DNA from: Escallonia rubra
Taxonomy: Eukaryota > Streptophyta > Magnoliopsida > Escalloniales > Escalloniaceae
Direction: 5' to 3'
Length of the DNA stretch: 64,000 bases
Assembly (NCBI GenBank): GCA_033065855.1
Contig: JAVXUO010002885.1
Span: 186,001 to 250,000 of the forward strand
Shown here: piece after piece, positions 1-13,400 of the stretch
Layout: each line of letters starts with the position of its first letter
Numbering within the stretch: the first letter of the stretch is position 1
Notes under the pieces: generated by a model
Database searches by the model: none
What the model was told of the DNA's origin: nothing
What the model saw: the letters and a program-made list of their open reading frames with translations, nothing else
Made by a program: the position numbers and the translations under genes

Positions 1-2196
1 TATTTAAATAACCAAGATTATAGATTAAATATTTATATAATAAATCCTAATTAATTATCACCTCTCCAGAGTGACCGGCTACATTTCATTTATTTCTCTC
101 TTGCACCCCTTGATGCAGACTTATCTTATGTTGGAAACTTGTTATTTTTAGTGGATTTAAGACTTATCTTATGTTGGAAACTTGTTAGATTATGATGCGA
201 TGGAATTTGAAACTTTTTCTAGTGTTTGAAAGTTTGTTAATTGTCATGTTCTTTTTTTTTTTTACATAATTTATTGTTTTTGTGTATTATTATTATTATT
301 ATTATTTATTTATTTTAATATTACGCCTCGCTTTGAAAAGGCGCGCGCCTGCGCCTTGCGCCTAGGCTCCAGGGACCTTTTGCGCCTTAGGTGCGCCTGC
401 GCCTTTAACAACACTGGTATGAGCTTGATCTTGAAGGTCTTGGTTGGATTTTTGGGCACAACAGATATTCGCTAAAGATGATAAATACTTGGTTGCACGA
501 AGCAGGGGTGGGGGAGCGTAAGCACCTCGAAGATTCTAAGATTGGGAGCGGCTTGAATAAAAAATGTTTCAAGTCTATTACAATTTGTTTAATATATTGC
601 TCACAAAACTATGGTGTACACACTTTTTTCCTTGAAAATACCATAAGCGACAGTGAATTATTACTTTTTACTTGTCACATCAAGTGGCTACCAGCTACTT
701 GCCTTCGAAAATAACAAACGTAAAAGTAGTTTTGCTCTACTGTTCACTTCTCAAGACATTTGTAGGCGGCACATCTCCTATCTAATAGGGTTAGACAGGG
801 CCAAAAATGAATTAAAGAGAGACAAAGCACTGATTGACAAGCTCTGTCCTCTCGATGAGGGTAGGCAGCAGTGGACAAGGAGGCTTTAAAGACTTGAAGG
901 AAGAGGGTAACAAGGATTGAGTAAAAAAGGGCTTGATTTTCAGGTACTCTCTCACTTGGTCCATACATCTTTGTCCAGCTGACGGAATCGAGTTCCCATG
1001 TTAGCTTAGGACATGATCCCATGGAGCTCCTAACTTGGGATCACAAAAACGAGTTTCTAAGAGAGAGGCGTCACCATATGAGGAGTTTCCTTGTACGAAG
1101 GATAAATCCATATACTCTCTTCAGTTTCATTGGACTTCTTCTTCTGACTTTTTGCAACATTTTAGGGTATGCTTTGGCGCATGCTAACATTGAAGTAAAC
1201 TAAATAGCATTCGAGTAGATTAAATTAGTGATGGCAAGTCAAGCAAGGGTGAAAACAATGAGTAAATGTTACGTGTAGTAAATCCATCTTAAGGATTCCC
1301 AAAAGACAAATGGGGAAGATCCAATGGACCGGAGGGAGTATTTCACATGATGCGCCTGTTTAACAGGAACGTATTTTCTTTTTCAGTTTATTTGAAAAGA
1401 AGTACATTCTCTGTTTTGTAATTTTTGTCACTATTGACGCTTTGCGAGTTTCTAGGATAGAGCTCAAACATGTAAACTTGAATGGAAGTCAAGTAGTTAT
1501 TACAGATTAAATAAGTGCTGTTTGACAAATCAAACTAGGGCAAGGACAATGAGTTATGTTTACGAGTTCAAATCCTTTGCTAGGAATTTGCAGAAAAGTT
1601 AGAGGAAACATAAATAATTGGTTGTGATAAAGAAGAAAGTAAACAAACAAGTTACCAAAGATCATACCTCTTCCTTATCCCACTGCAGTTACTGCTGTCA
1701 TGGGGTAGTTGTAACTGCATACAATCACTAGTAGTTGTTGGAATTTTTTTCTTTGTTGCTTTTTTCATGCTTAAAACTGCATATAATCTTTTAGCGCACT
1801 TCCTCCTATTTATCCCAAGTGTCTCCAATTAAGTACGGAGTTGTGGAACACCTGGTTGTCATACCAACTCGGTCATTCCCTTTGTATAGTAGCATAGATT
1901 AAAGAACAGATAGTAGATTAGCGTGAGTTTATTAAAACTAATATGACATTTCTTTCATTATTGCTTAAGTGTTACTCTCTCTAAATGTATATCCAAATAT
2001 ATGCTATGTTTCCGCACATTATAGAGAAGTGTTAAGTTGATTCTAGCACTCTTCCTTGAGTAATCACACATGTAATGTTTTTATTCTGAATAACTTGTTA
2101 CATTCAATGCTGAGGGACAAATGAAACCTTTCTTACCCTCTTTTCTTCCTCACTTTTGCTTCTTTTATTCTTAATCACTTCTTACCAATGGACTAG
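1..2196. other. Region upstream of the first recognised SOQ1 exon
   Basis: No exon could be supported here. The first recognised SOQ1 exon starts in mid-gene, so this is most simply an intron. The start of the HAD domain, including its catalytic DxD motif, and the chloroplast transit peptide should lie upstream, but I could not find a matching exon here. The stretch is AT-rich, with short open frames that resemble nothing I know. Confidence 0.5.
323..417. repeat. GC-rich GCGCC-type repeat patch
   Basis: An isolated GC-rich patch in AT-rich DNA, made of repeated GCGCCT and AGGCGC words that pair with each other and ending in TAACAACACTGG. Such patches are common in dispersed plant repeats. 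I found no second end, target duplication or coding potential, so the class is open. Confidence 0.4.
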
Positions 2197-4435
2197 GTGA
2201 AGCGAACTTTCTAGGAGGTGTTGCTTCTCTAAAGGGTGTTGAGGGATTCAATCCCGAGGCAGCAAAGAAGAGATTTTTTGAGATATACCTAGATAAGGTG
2301 ATGGATCTGCTATTTCGGTTTTATTTACCTTTTAATCCCTTAATAGCATGTGATGTAGCGAGAAGATGTGTTGAAATTGTGCTACTTTTCACTCACTGGT
2401 TGTAGCCTACCGTGAAATTGTATTAATTGTAGTATGCAAAGCCAAATTCTGGAATTGGATTTCCTGGTGCCCTTGAACTCATCACTCAGGTAATTACTGA
2501 CTTGATTCAATGACTTTAATGCTGTAAGACTTTGTTGTCCAATGTGGTGCTATTGTACATCAGTGTAAAAACAGCGGCCTCAAAGTCGCCGTCGCATCTA
2601 GCGCTGACCGTATCAAGGTGGATGCCAATTTAACAGCGGCTGGTCTACCATTGTCCTTGTAAGCTATTTTTATAATGTACTATCACATTAAGTTTTTCAT
2701 GTACTTCTGTGCATGCTTACATGGTTCTGCAATTAACTCTAGTACCAATATGCCCCAGTATTTGGCTCTTTTATACAAGTCTCTGCCAATGCCACTGCTA
2801 ATTGCCCCTGGCGCTCCTAAAACTGTACCCTTTGAGCCATTTGTTAACATTATTTGGTCATTTCACCTCGATACATACTTAAAATTTCTGTCACGGTGAA
2901 AAAAATTCATTCATTAATGAAATCTCATTTCTGGGCAATACTAAGATAAGCTGTTCACCATATTTACTTCTGCCTCGAAGGCTTTAAGTATTGACCTCTT
3001 AACTTCTGTATATAAGGGAAAGGAGCCCTACGTGGTCTCCTCTAATGTAGGAAAATTCCTCTCTTTCTGCAGCTCTTTTCCTACATCTTATGGTGCTCTT
3101 AGTCGTGTTTTACCAGGTTTGACGCGATTGTGTCAGCAGATGCATTTGAAAATTTGAAGCCTGCTCCAGATATATTTTTGGCTGCATCAAAGATTTTGAA
3201 TGTGCCTATTAGTGAGGTATGTTTGTGTATTGTGTATTGCTATAAATTCACAGGCATTAGATATTTTGGTTGTAATAGTATGCTGTCCTAACCTGCATGA
3301 AGGCAATGTTATAGCTATTATTTCTAGAGATCTATTTCCTGTGTGTTGATGCTCTTTCAATCTAAAAGAAGTCCTTTGCATCATCTCCATCTGAATTAAT
3401 AGCATGACTGTGGACATATTACTACTGAGTTTGGTGTTGGAGTTTCTAGAACACTTAATTAATAGCATGACTGTGGACATAATACTACTGAATTTGATGT
3501 TGGACATAATCAACTTTTGTTGCCTTCCCAGTACTACAATACCTTTAAACGGAACTTGTTGGATGGTTATCAGTTGACATTTTCAATCTCAGTAAACTTT
3601 TTAGGTGAACTGTTTTTTTGCTTATTTGTGAGTATCTTATATCTATTATAGCACCTGTTGTTCCCCAGTGTGTTGTAATTGAAGATGCTTTGGCCGGAGT
3701 GCAAGCTGCCAGAGCTGCACAAATGAGGTAAATTTGCTATGTGATATTGTTGGTCCATATGAAATAATAAATTCAGGTTCACTTCAGCTTATGGTTCCAA
3801 ATTAAAGCTTCTTGTTTCTTTTCTGCTTCATGATTCCCTAAATAAACGTTTCTTCTATTCAACTATTTGGCTTGCAGATGCATAGCTGTGACGACAACAT
3901 TATCAGAAGATACTCTAAAAGCAGCTGCTCCATCACTTGTCAGAAAGGAGATAGGAAATATTTTACTTCAGGATATTCTCAGTGGTGGCTCTGGGTGCAA
4001 TAGTATGCAACTTTAAAATAAGCTAAATAGTTTTCTTGTACCTTCAAAAACGTGGAATCATATTCCTCCTCCTTGTGTCAACCCTCAAAGAACAAAGAAC
4101 TTATTTCTCTTGTAACGTGTGTACTATGTATGTGATGGTTTTCGTTTCTTCTATTGTTAAAGATGTGCTTGCAATTATAGATTCCACAGATTCACTTCTA
4201 GACAGCACGGAAAATGCTTTTAGATGTGATACTGTTAAGCTTGGAAAATTTGCTCCTTCATGGTTGATAAAATAAGCTTCTGACTATGACAAACCATTGC
4301 AGATGTGGAGATGCAGGGAGCCCAGCCTAATAATTATTCTGCAGAAAATTCGCAAGTGTCGTTCGTGGACATAACAGAGAGTAGTGTATCTCAGGACACG
4401 TACTCTATGAGTGATGGGGCCTTCTCTATTGGAGG
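2197..4435 (+). CDS. SOQ1: SOQ1 exons 1-7 of those visible: HAD-like domain and linker
   Basis: Exons: 2197-2297, 2433-2489, 2564-2658, 3117-3216, 3669-3727, 3878-4002, 4303-4435. They encode the cap and core of a HAD hydrolase of the beta-phosphoglucomutase / CbbY type. Visible motifs are VAVASSADR (motif II with its conserved serine), the lysine of [10 protein letters not shown] (motif III) and [14 protein letters not shown] (motif IV with the acidic pair). Motif I, which carries the nucleophilic aspartate, would be in an exon upstream of this stretch. The last exon is a poorly conserved acidic and serine-rich linker before the membrane helix; only one of its three frames is open, which fixes its phase. 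Confidence 0.9.
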
Positions 4436-7400
4436 GTAAGAAAGGTTCCTAATCTAGAATCCTCAAAAATTATCTATCAATCTAATCTGCCTTCCTCTAT
4501 GGTTTTTCTTATGAAGATTATCCTTTGGTGGTTAATTCAAATGAGAGAGCTGCATCACAATCCTTACTGAATTTGATATCGTTTGTAGAAAATGCATTAG
4601 ATGTTGTTATGGAAAAATGAGCTTGTAAAAGGCCAATCTGAGTCCATCTGAGATATGGACTGGACATGGTCCTAGTAATCAGTTGTTGAACTGTGAGACT
4701 TTTATCTAAAATTAGAGTGTAACTTTTTGGAGGGGGAGCAAACTAGAAAGAACATATGAAGAATGCAATAAAGCTGGGCCTGCACGTTACCCTTTCTGTT
4801 AGGCTCCAATCATCATGCGCCTTTGATTGCATGCAATCTTGCCTTGCAGCCAAGCTAATACATAAATGGGTTGAGTGCTTGTCCCCGAAGAGTAGTCTGG
4901 TGATTTTAAGTACAGACAACCAATCCAAATTGAACCATCTTCATCCTCGAAAAACCGTTAAGTTTCTTATTCATATTTATGGGGGCAAAAGTTGACTCTT
5001 CTATATGTTTTGGTTATTTCTGTTGTTTTTGACGTTTTTCCAGTTTGCGTTTCTATAGAGTTTTCTACAACACCTGAGACTTTTATCTCCCACGGCTTAA
5101 ATTCATTTTTTTCACAAACACGGACTCTATTTGTTTCTTGTGTTATCTTAAGGAATCATTTCGTGTTTCTGCCTCTTAAATTAAGGAAGCAGGCCAGTCC
5201 TGCATCACTATGTAATTGTCAAGTTCAAATTTTCAGTCAGTTATTTGTTTATTGGTATTATAGCAAATGTTGGCTGTATACAGTCCCAGTAGAACTCTTT
5301 TTAACTCTTCTCCCCCCCCCCCAACCCACCCCCCTTACAACTTTGCTTGCTTGCACAAGTATGTTAGAGAACTAGCTGATTATATTATTTTCCTTCACTG
5401 GATTAAAATACCATGAAGGAACATATTTATACATCTAGTCAGACTTTTTCTTGAGGTTGCAGAAATAAATATGGACAGGTTGCAGGGTTCTCGGCGAGAT
5501 ATAGTAAGATATGGAAGTTTGGGCATTGCTATCTCTTGTCTCCTTTTCACCGTTGCAAATTGGAAGGTACAATTGCATGCCAAACATGAGAAACTTATAG
5601 CTACTTGGTTAGCTTTTTCGTTATTTCCATTTTCGCATTTCTGGGAACTTTGTGTTTAATTACCATTTTTAAATTTCATTTTTTAAGATGCCAAATTGAC
5701 ATATTACCAACCCATTTTAGAATCCGCTCCAGTCATTCTGACGTATAAAATGTGTTGGAAAATGGTACCAAACAAAATATGGGGTGCTTTCCTATTTTTT
5801 TGAAAGCAACCCAACAAAACCTAGTATTTTCACATTCTCGAATTGGTATCCGAACAAGCTTAATACTTGCTTTCATCTTTTCTGAAAGGCAAGCCCTCAT
5901 GCAAAGCTCATATGGCTATTGCCAAAGCAGTGTACAGTTACAGAAGTGGGTGGTACAACCATTCCAAAGCATGCATTGCTTTGGCAAAAGCAACACGTAC
6001 TTTGGCAATAGGGCTAACCTTCTGAAAATGTATCTTATCACCTTTTTGAAAATATGAAAAGAAAAACAATGAAGAAAGGCTATCCAAACTTGATTTGAAG
6101 GTCAACTTGAAGATATAAGCTACGTAAAAGGAAAATAGCATTCTGCATGCTGTATTTCGTCTTGAAACCTGAGAATTTCCCCTTTTGTGTGAATGACGCT
6201 TAATGTTGAATTTTAATCTAATTGTTCAGTTGTGCATAATTCTATTGCTTCTTTGTCATTGCAGTCAATGCAATATGCATCACCCAAAGCTGTTTGGAAC
6301 TTGTTATTTGGGGTCAGCAGTCCTACTTTTGAACAGAGTAAAGGTCTGATGCTCGCGACAAAACATTTCCATCCGCATATGCTTTTGATTGTCCATTCCT
6401 CTCCCCCTTCCTTCTTTATGCATCTTTCAACCGCTCTCCCTTCCAAACTTTCTTGACTTGCAATAAAAGAATGATAATTGCGAGTTCTTTTGTTGCTTAC
6501 AGACAAGTCTCGTTCTCTGAGAATCCAACAGTTCATGAACTATATATCAGATTTGGAGAGCAGGTAAGAGATAATTTCCCCTGCTCTTGACTATATTAAT
6601 ATCAATTTAGATTCTAAATTTTCCAGCTCTCTGAATGGAGACTTTATTTTCTTGTACATCGTAATAGCTGCTGTATCTGATTGCCATTATAGTTTACTTT
6701 CAACTAACTTTCTTAAACTTTTGCATAATGTAACTATGCTGTTGCATCGCTCATTGTGTTAGAGGAACTGCAACAGTTGTGCCAGAATTTCCAGCTAAGC
6801 TTGACTGGTTAAATACAGCTCCCCTTCAGCTACACAGGGTAATCCACTATAATGATTGTTAGTTCTTGTATGAGCTGCAGGTGTCTACATTTCCGTTGCT
6901 TTTGCCCGTAATTTCTAAATTTCACATTCAGTTTGCAAGGTTTCTTCCTGAGTTCTTTTCAAACTCTTACTCCGAACTTTTGTTTACCTCCTACTGTTGA
7001 CTTTTAAACACTTTATGTTATCTGGCCATTTGATAAACCATGTCAGAAAAAACTTGTTAGATATTGCAGAGACAGTTCTGTTTCCTCTTATGTTTCTCTA
7101 CCTATTTTTTGGAAGCACCTACTATTAATTAGTTGGGACTAGATAAACTAATATAATATGTTTAGTCCACGTGTCTCTATGCTGGAAGCTTTTTTCCAAA
7201 GTATAACAAACTATAATTGTTTGTCTAAGAGTGGGACCATTACTGTTGCACGACGTCACTTCTAAGGTATATCTTTGTTTGAACAGGATTTGAAAGGGAA
7301 GGTGGTTCTGCTGGACTTTTGGACCTATTGTTGTATAAATTGTATGCATGTGTTGCCGGATCTCGAGTTTTTAGAGAGAAAGTATAAAGATAAGCCAGTA

Positions 7401-10400
7401 AGATCCCTTTCTTTCAATTTTAAGCTTTTAAATGTTCCTCTTGATAGATATGGGGTTTTGCTATTAATGCTGCTCATGAGCCGTGAGAGTTAATGTGATT
7501 CAGTCTGTTTTCTTACGTTTGTTCTTATTCTGTTTCCAGTAGGCTTGTAAGTTCTCTAACATGCTTTTGCCCATCTGGGACATGGTTGTAATCACTTTGT
7601 AGTGAGGGGCACACCCTCTTCCCACGTGCTCATCTGCCAGGGCGGCAAACGTGAATGGGAAGTTTGTGCAAAAAGTTTACTAGTGGTTAAATCAAGGCCA
7701 GGAAGTGTCTCTCTCATACGCTCCATGAGTAGCATCTGATCAAGCCACACGAGTTTCTCCCTCATTATGGTCAGCATCCAATCAAGCCCCACTAGTGCCT
7801 CTCTCATTATGATCCACGAGTAGCATCCAATCAAGCTCCACGAGTGTAAGGGAGGTTGTGGAGCCAAGCTTGAATCTAACAAGATATGCAGAGCTGCTTA
7901 CACCATTAAAATAGCATTCCTCTTTATTCTAGGAGTGTTCTGCCTCTTAAAATTAATGGGAGACACCAGGTTATTTTGTAGAGAAAACTGTTAAAGTTAC
8001 CAATTGCTCTAAAAGCTTAAGCTGTTCGAGAATGTGCCCAGCAATGTTATCATGCTTTACACTACTGCTCACGTGCAAGCCCAGATTGCACGTGGGAAAC
8101 AATTTAAGGTGCACCACCATCAAGTGCACAAATAAACGAGTGCAACCTGTACTATGATAAAGGGGGACCAGTTATGCAAGTGGGAAGTATTGGACCCAAG
8201 ACTTTGCGCAATGAGAGCTCTGATACCTTGTTAAATTACCACTTGCTCTAAAACCTTAAGCTGTTAGAGAATGTGCCCGTAATGTTATCATGCTTAACAA
8301 AAGTTGTAAACTAGATTTTAGAAGATGCAACTACTTGAAGTGGGCGACAGATCATCAAGGAAAGCATTGCATCATCCATTCAAATCGGCAATGATGAAGG
8401 AGTAGAGCCGGTGAAGATATATATGCTAACGTGGAGTGCTTTTAACATCTGGAGAATGCGTTAAAAGATGCAAAATGGAAAAAGATTTGGCAATGAAGAA
8501 ATGAGCAACTTAACTGATAATCATACACAGGTTGAGCCTGGCTACAGTGAGATATTGCAGCCTCTCATATTAGGCTATGGTAGAGAGACGTCAGTAAGAG
8601 GGCCACCATGAGAAGCTGATAATTTCATAGGATTTATTATACCTATGTCCCTGAGGTTTGGGTGAAATTACACGTTAAGTTTGGAAAATAGGCACTTATG
8701 TTGTTTGACCTAACGGAATACCCAAATATATAACGGAATGGTCAAAATGACTATATTGTCCATGACTTGAAAGGTAAATTCTTTACTATGCCATTCCTTC
8801 TATCTCCCTAATTTTCAAATTAGGGTTTCAAAAAGAATTGAAACCCTAATTTTCAAATTAGAGTTTCAAGCCATTCTTTCATCTCCCTGATTTTCAAATT
8901 ATGCTTCAATTCTTTTTCAATTCCAACATTTATTATCCAACTTTTCAAGAAACCAAAAGGCAGTGGGGTAGGGGAAGGGATGGGGACGAGGGGGTGGGGT
9001 GGGGGAAGGGAGGGGAACAACGCGGGGTAGGGGTGGGGGAAGGGTGAAGGCATTGGGGCAGGGTATGTCTAGGGAAGGCAGGGGTACGGGGTGGGGTGGG
9101 GTGGGGTGGGGTGGGGGGAAGGGGAAGGGAGGGCGGGGGACGACGGGGTGGGGTGGGGGGAAGGGGAAGGGAGGGCGGGGGACGACGGGGTGGGGTGGGG
9201 GGAAGGGGAAGGCGGCAGGGTAGGGGGAGGGAGGGGGACAGCAACGGGGGGTGGGGGAGCAGCGGCGTGATGGTGGGCGGTGGGAGTAGCGGGAGTGGTG
9301 GGGGCAGCGGCGCGGTGGTGAGTGGTGCGGGCAGCAGCGTGGTGGCTGGAGAAGAAAAGAGAATTTCACCTGTGTTTGATGGAAGAAGAGAGATATAAGG
9401 GGAAGAGAGAGAAGGCTCATGAAAGAGAAAAGGGAAGAGAGAGAAGAGAGGTAACAGTAATCTAGGGGTAGGATTGCCATATTTTGAAAATACGTATTGA
9501 TGACATCACAAAAAATACACTTTTTGGACGGATACTTGACGGATGGACACAAGTGTTACCTTTTTCACGTTTGTGGTCACAGTCTGTTACCTTTGAAACT
9601 TAGTGTCCTTGATTGTTCCACCCTAACCTCAGGAATATGGGTGTAATTAACCCATTTTGATATGTGGCCATATTTGGATAAAATAGGAGAGACGCTGTCA
9701 AGAACATCACTTATCCTATTCAATAAAGAAAGAAAATGCAGTTAGAATCTTGTTCAACCGTTATACAAGAAAAGTACTGCAATGAACGAAGATCTTGAAG
9801 TGATCTGGGAGAAATAAATGAGGGATTGGATGTTGTCCGATTTTTTACTCCAATCAAAATGATGTTACACCAGTTAGAAAATTTTTGGACTCATAACATT
9901 AAAACAATAATAGGCTAGATAAAATACGAAGTGAACCCACTTCTTATTCATACGTAAGGCAAAGAATTTATAGGAGATGACATCAACCAAATCCCATGAA
10001 AGTCTGGATAACAAAATATCTAAAACTGAAAAGATAACAATTGTAAAACTAAAAGCATGAAAAGTGGAACCAGCTGGTGATGGTGATCGTTCTAACAGAT
10101 TTTACCAAGTCTATCTCTTTTACGCCCCCGCAAGTTGGTGTGGATATCAGCAACACCCAACTTGTCAAACATACGGCTGAAGGAAGCTCGTGGGAGTGGC
10201 TTGATGAGGACATCAGCCGCCTGATCAGCGGAATGAAGATGCTTGACTTCAACTTCTTTTCGTTGCACCTGGTCAGCGGAATGAAGATGCTTGACTTCAA
10301 GATAGATGACATATCCAGTGGTTGACGTCCGATCAGTGGGTCACTAGCCCATTCAGAATACACAAGGAGTCTATTATCTGATTCACGAGTGATACGAAGA

Positions 10401-13400
10401 CGAAAGGAAGAAGTATGGTTGAGATATCTGAGCAACCGTTTAACAGCCTTCCAGTGAGGTGTCTGGGGACAGTGCATGAACTGAGATAGTTTATTTACTG
10501 TGTAGGCAATGTCTGGGCGCGTGAAGGATAGGTATTGTAGTTTTCTAACAATAGTGCGAAAGCGAGAGTCATCAACAATGGGGTCGCCCTTTTGAACACT
10601 CAGGAGGGTAGTGGAGGACATGGGAGTGGGGACTCCTTTGCTGTCTTGCATATTTGCTTCATGTAAGAGATCATCGACATATTTCTGTTGAGATAGTAGT
10701 AGGCTGCCACCAGAAAAAGGAAGAACCTCAACACCCAGAAAATAATTTAACTGACCAAGATCCTTGAGAGAGAACCTGTTTGCAAGAGCATTGATTATCT
10801 GTCGAACACCATAATCTTGATTCCCGGTGACAATAATGTCATCCACATACACAAGGATGCTATGAAGCATCGGTGCGGCACTTAGGGTGAAGCACTAGCA
10901 CTGGATACACATCGAGTGCAGATGCACGTCGGGTGCGGCGTGGGTACATGTCAGGTGCGTGTCCAACGTTTTTTATTTATTTTTTAATGTATTAAATATC
11001 GGGTGTGGCTCGGGTGCATATCAGATTTGTGAAAACACTATTATCGCGCAGATCTGTTACCACCGGCGACACCGGGAACTCCGAAGACCACCGGCGAACA
11101 CCAGCAAGGAACTGAGAGGAGAGAGAAGAGGTAGAAGCAGAAGCAGAAGAGAAGAAGGAAGACTTACCGGCAACGGAGAAGGATTACCGGTGATGGCATG
11201 CGGCGTGCCGTTGCTTCCAGTCCCAGAGAAGAAGAAGAAAAGGATCGATGTTATCTATGTCTGGAATGACTTTTGACTTTTGTTATTTTATTTAAGTACC
11301 CAATTGTTAAGTTATTATTTAAACTAACCCCAATGCTTCAAAGAAATAAAAGTGCTATCACATAAAACCTTTATTCTGTTCAGCTATAGAATTTTAATAT
11401 TTATAAAAGGGCTCATTAAACTTAAGAAATTCTCACTAATTCGGTTAAAAGCATTAAAATTTTGTGAAGAACCCATTAAACTTAAAAACTCACTACTTTA
11501 GTTAGAATATTAATATCTTTTTACATATAACAACACATATATTATGATTATTAAGATTCAAATTATTTAGAAATTTAATACTAAGTGTATATCATTACAA
11601 AAATATTTATAAAATTTGCCGTATCCCCGCTGCACCTGTATCCTAAAATTTTTAAAAATGCCGTATCCGCAGCCGTGTCCGTGCTTCACAGCAAGGATGT
11701 AAACGGTGAGTCCAAAAGTATGTAGAATGAATAGAGAAGAGTCCGATTGAGACTTGAAGAAACCTTGACTAAGGAGAAAGTTCTTTAGTTCAGTGTACCA
11801 TGCGCGTGGGGCTTGTTTAAGGCCGTAGATAGCCTTTTTAAGTTTGCAAACATGACCGGAGAGAGTGGGATGCTCAAACCTAGGCGGTTGGCGCATGTAG
11901 ACCTTCTCTTCTAGACGACCCTGCAGAAATGCATTGTTTACATCGAGCTAATGGAGACGCCAATTGCGCTGGATAACAACGGTGAGAACAAGACGAACTG
12001 TGGTGGGCTTGACAACAGGTCTGAAGGTGGAATGAAAGTCGAGACCAGGCCTTTGTGTGAAGCCTTTCGCCACTAATCGAGCTTTGTACCTGTCAATGGA
12101 ACCGTCAGAACGATACTTAACACGAAATAGCCACTTACAGTCTACTAAATTCTTCGAAGGATCGTTGGGGACCAATGTCCACGTCTGATTCCTCACAAGA
12201 GCATCAAATTCGGCCTGCATAGCTGCGTTCCAATGGGGAGAATGCTGAGCTTGCTTATGGGTGGTGGGTGGTTTGGTACGGGTAGAGTGGGCAAGGAGGC
12301 TTGGAAGGTGTTTGGGCTTGTGGATTTGATTTTGGGATCGGGTAACTATTGGGTGTGTAGACCTCATGGTGGGTTGGGGAACATGCTCGGATTGAGAAGT
12401 GTTGGAAGAAGATAAAGGTGGTGCAGTGGAAGGCGCAATAGACGAGGGCGCCGAAGACAAGGGTGGAGCAGGTGCCGAAGTTGACGGCAACGAGGGTGTG
12501 GGTAGGGCTTGTTTTCGGCGGCTGTAAGTTTGAAGAGTGGGTTGGGCGCGATTGGGATTTAAAGGAAGGGGGGGATAAGCTGGAGTCGAAATAGGTGTAG
12601 AGGAAGTTGGGATTTGGGCAGTTGGAATGGCCGATTGAGATGGAGAGGGAACAGATAGTTGCCGAGATTCATGGGAGGAGATCTCGGGTATAACAGATGG
12701 AGAAGAAAGCGGGATAGAGTTGGGAAAATTACCTAACTCCGGGAGCTGTTCTCTGCGTGCAGTGAATGAAATGGGTGAACTTCGTGGAGGAGGCACACAC
12801 TCAATTGGCCGAGGTAGGTCAAGATTTAGAGGTGAAGAGTGACGTGTAGAATTATTATCCTTGTCTTGGTCAATTATTTCCCATGAGTTTATTTGAAATT
12901 TGGATAAATGAGGAAAAAAAGGTTTGAAAAGGATAATTATTCTAATAAAATACGACATCTCTTGAAAGATATATTTTTGAAGAAATTGGATCAAAACATT
13001 GGTGGCCATAATATTTGTTGGAAAAACCTAAATAAACACATGGCTTGGAACGGGGTTCAAGTTTATTTTTCGTATATGGACGAAGCCAGGGATAACATAA
13101 ACAACCAAAGGTTCGAATTGAGTCAAATTTTGGAGTATCTTGAAAAAGGATTTCATGAGGGCATTTATCTTTTAATGTAGCTGTGGGTAGTTTATTTATT
13201 AGATAAACTGCTTGATGGCAAGCAAAGCTCCAAAAATTTGAAGGGAGGGAAGCTTGATGAAGTAAGGTTTGGTTGTTTCAACAACATGTCGGTGACGTCG
13301 TTCAACTAAAGCGACACGTTGAGGAGTATAAGGGGGTGAAACAAGATGTTCAATGACATGTGTTGTTAAATAGGGAGATAAACTTGCAAATTCACCACCA

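Larger units (their letters stand above)
10049..12270 (-). pseudogene. Copia reverse transcriptase / RNase H region, interrupted
   Basis: The reverse transcriptase begins near 12270 ([18 protein letters not shown]) and continues through KARLVAKGF to a TAG near 11950. It resumes with [15 protein letters not shown], is split by a hAT insertion (10860-11691), and continues with the catalytic YVDD in [12 protein letters not shown] near 10840. RNase H is largely lost: after [12 protein letters not shown] the sequence jumps to a short segment that is duplicated in tandem and then to the LTR. Confidence 0.88.

Noticed and set aside
1021..1203. 60-codon open frame ATG to stop with a hydrophobic segment
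   Set aside because: No known family, no support from context, and the position is probably within an intron or upstream sequence of SOQ1.
8917..9552. Long proline-rich open frames on the minus strand (and glycine-rich ones on the plus strand)
   Set aside because: They arise from the G-rich low-complexity core of a Mutator-like element, run in several frames at once and show no domain.
12908..13180. 90-codon open frame on the plus strand inside the Copia element
   Set aside because: The opposite strand encodes the recognisable integrase C-terminal region here, so the plus-strand frame is a shadow.
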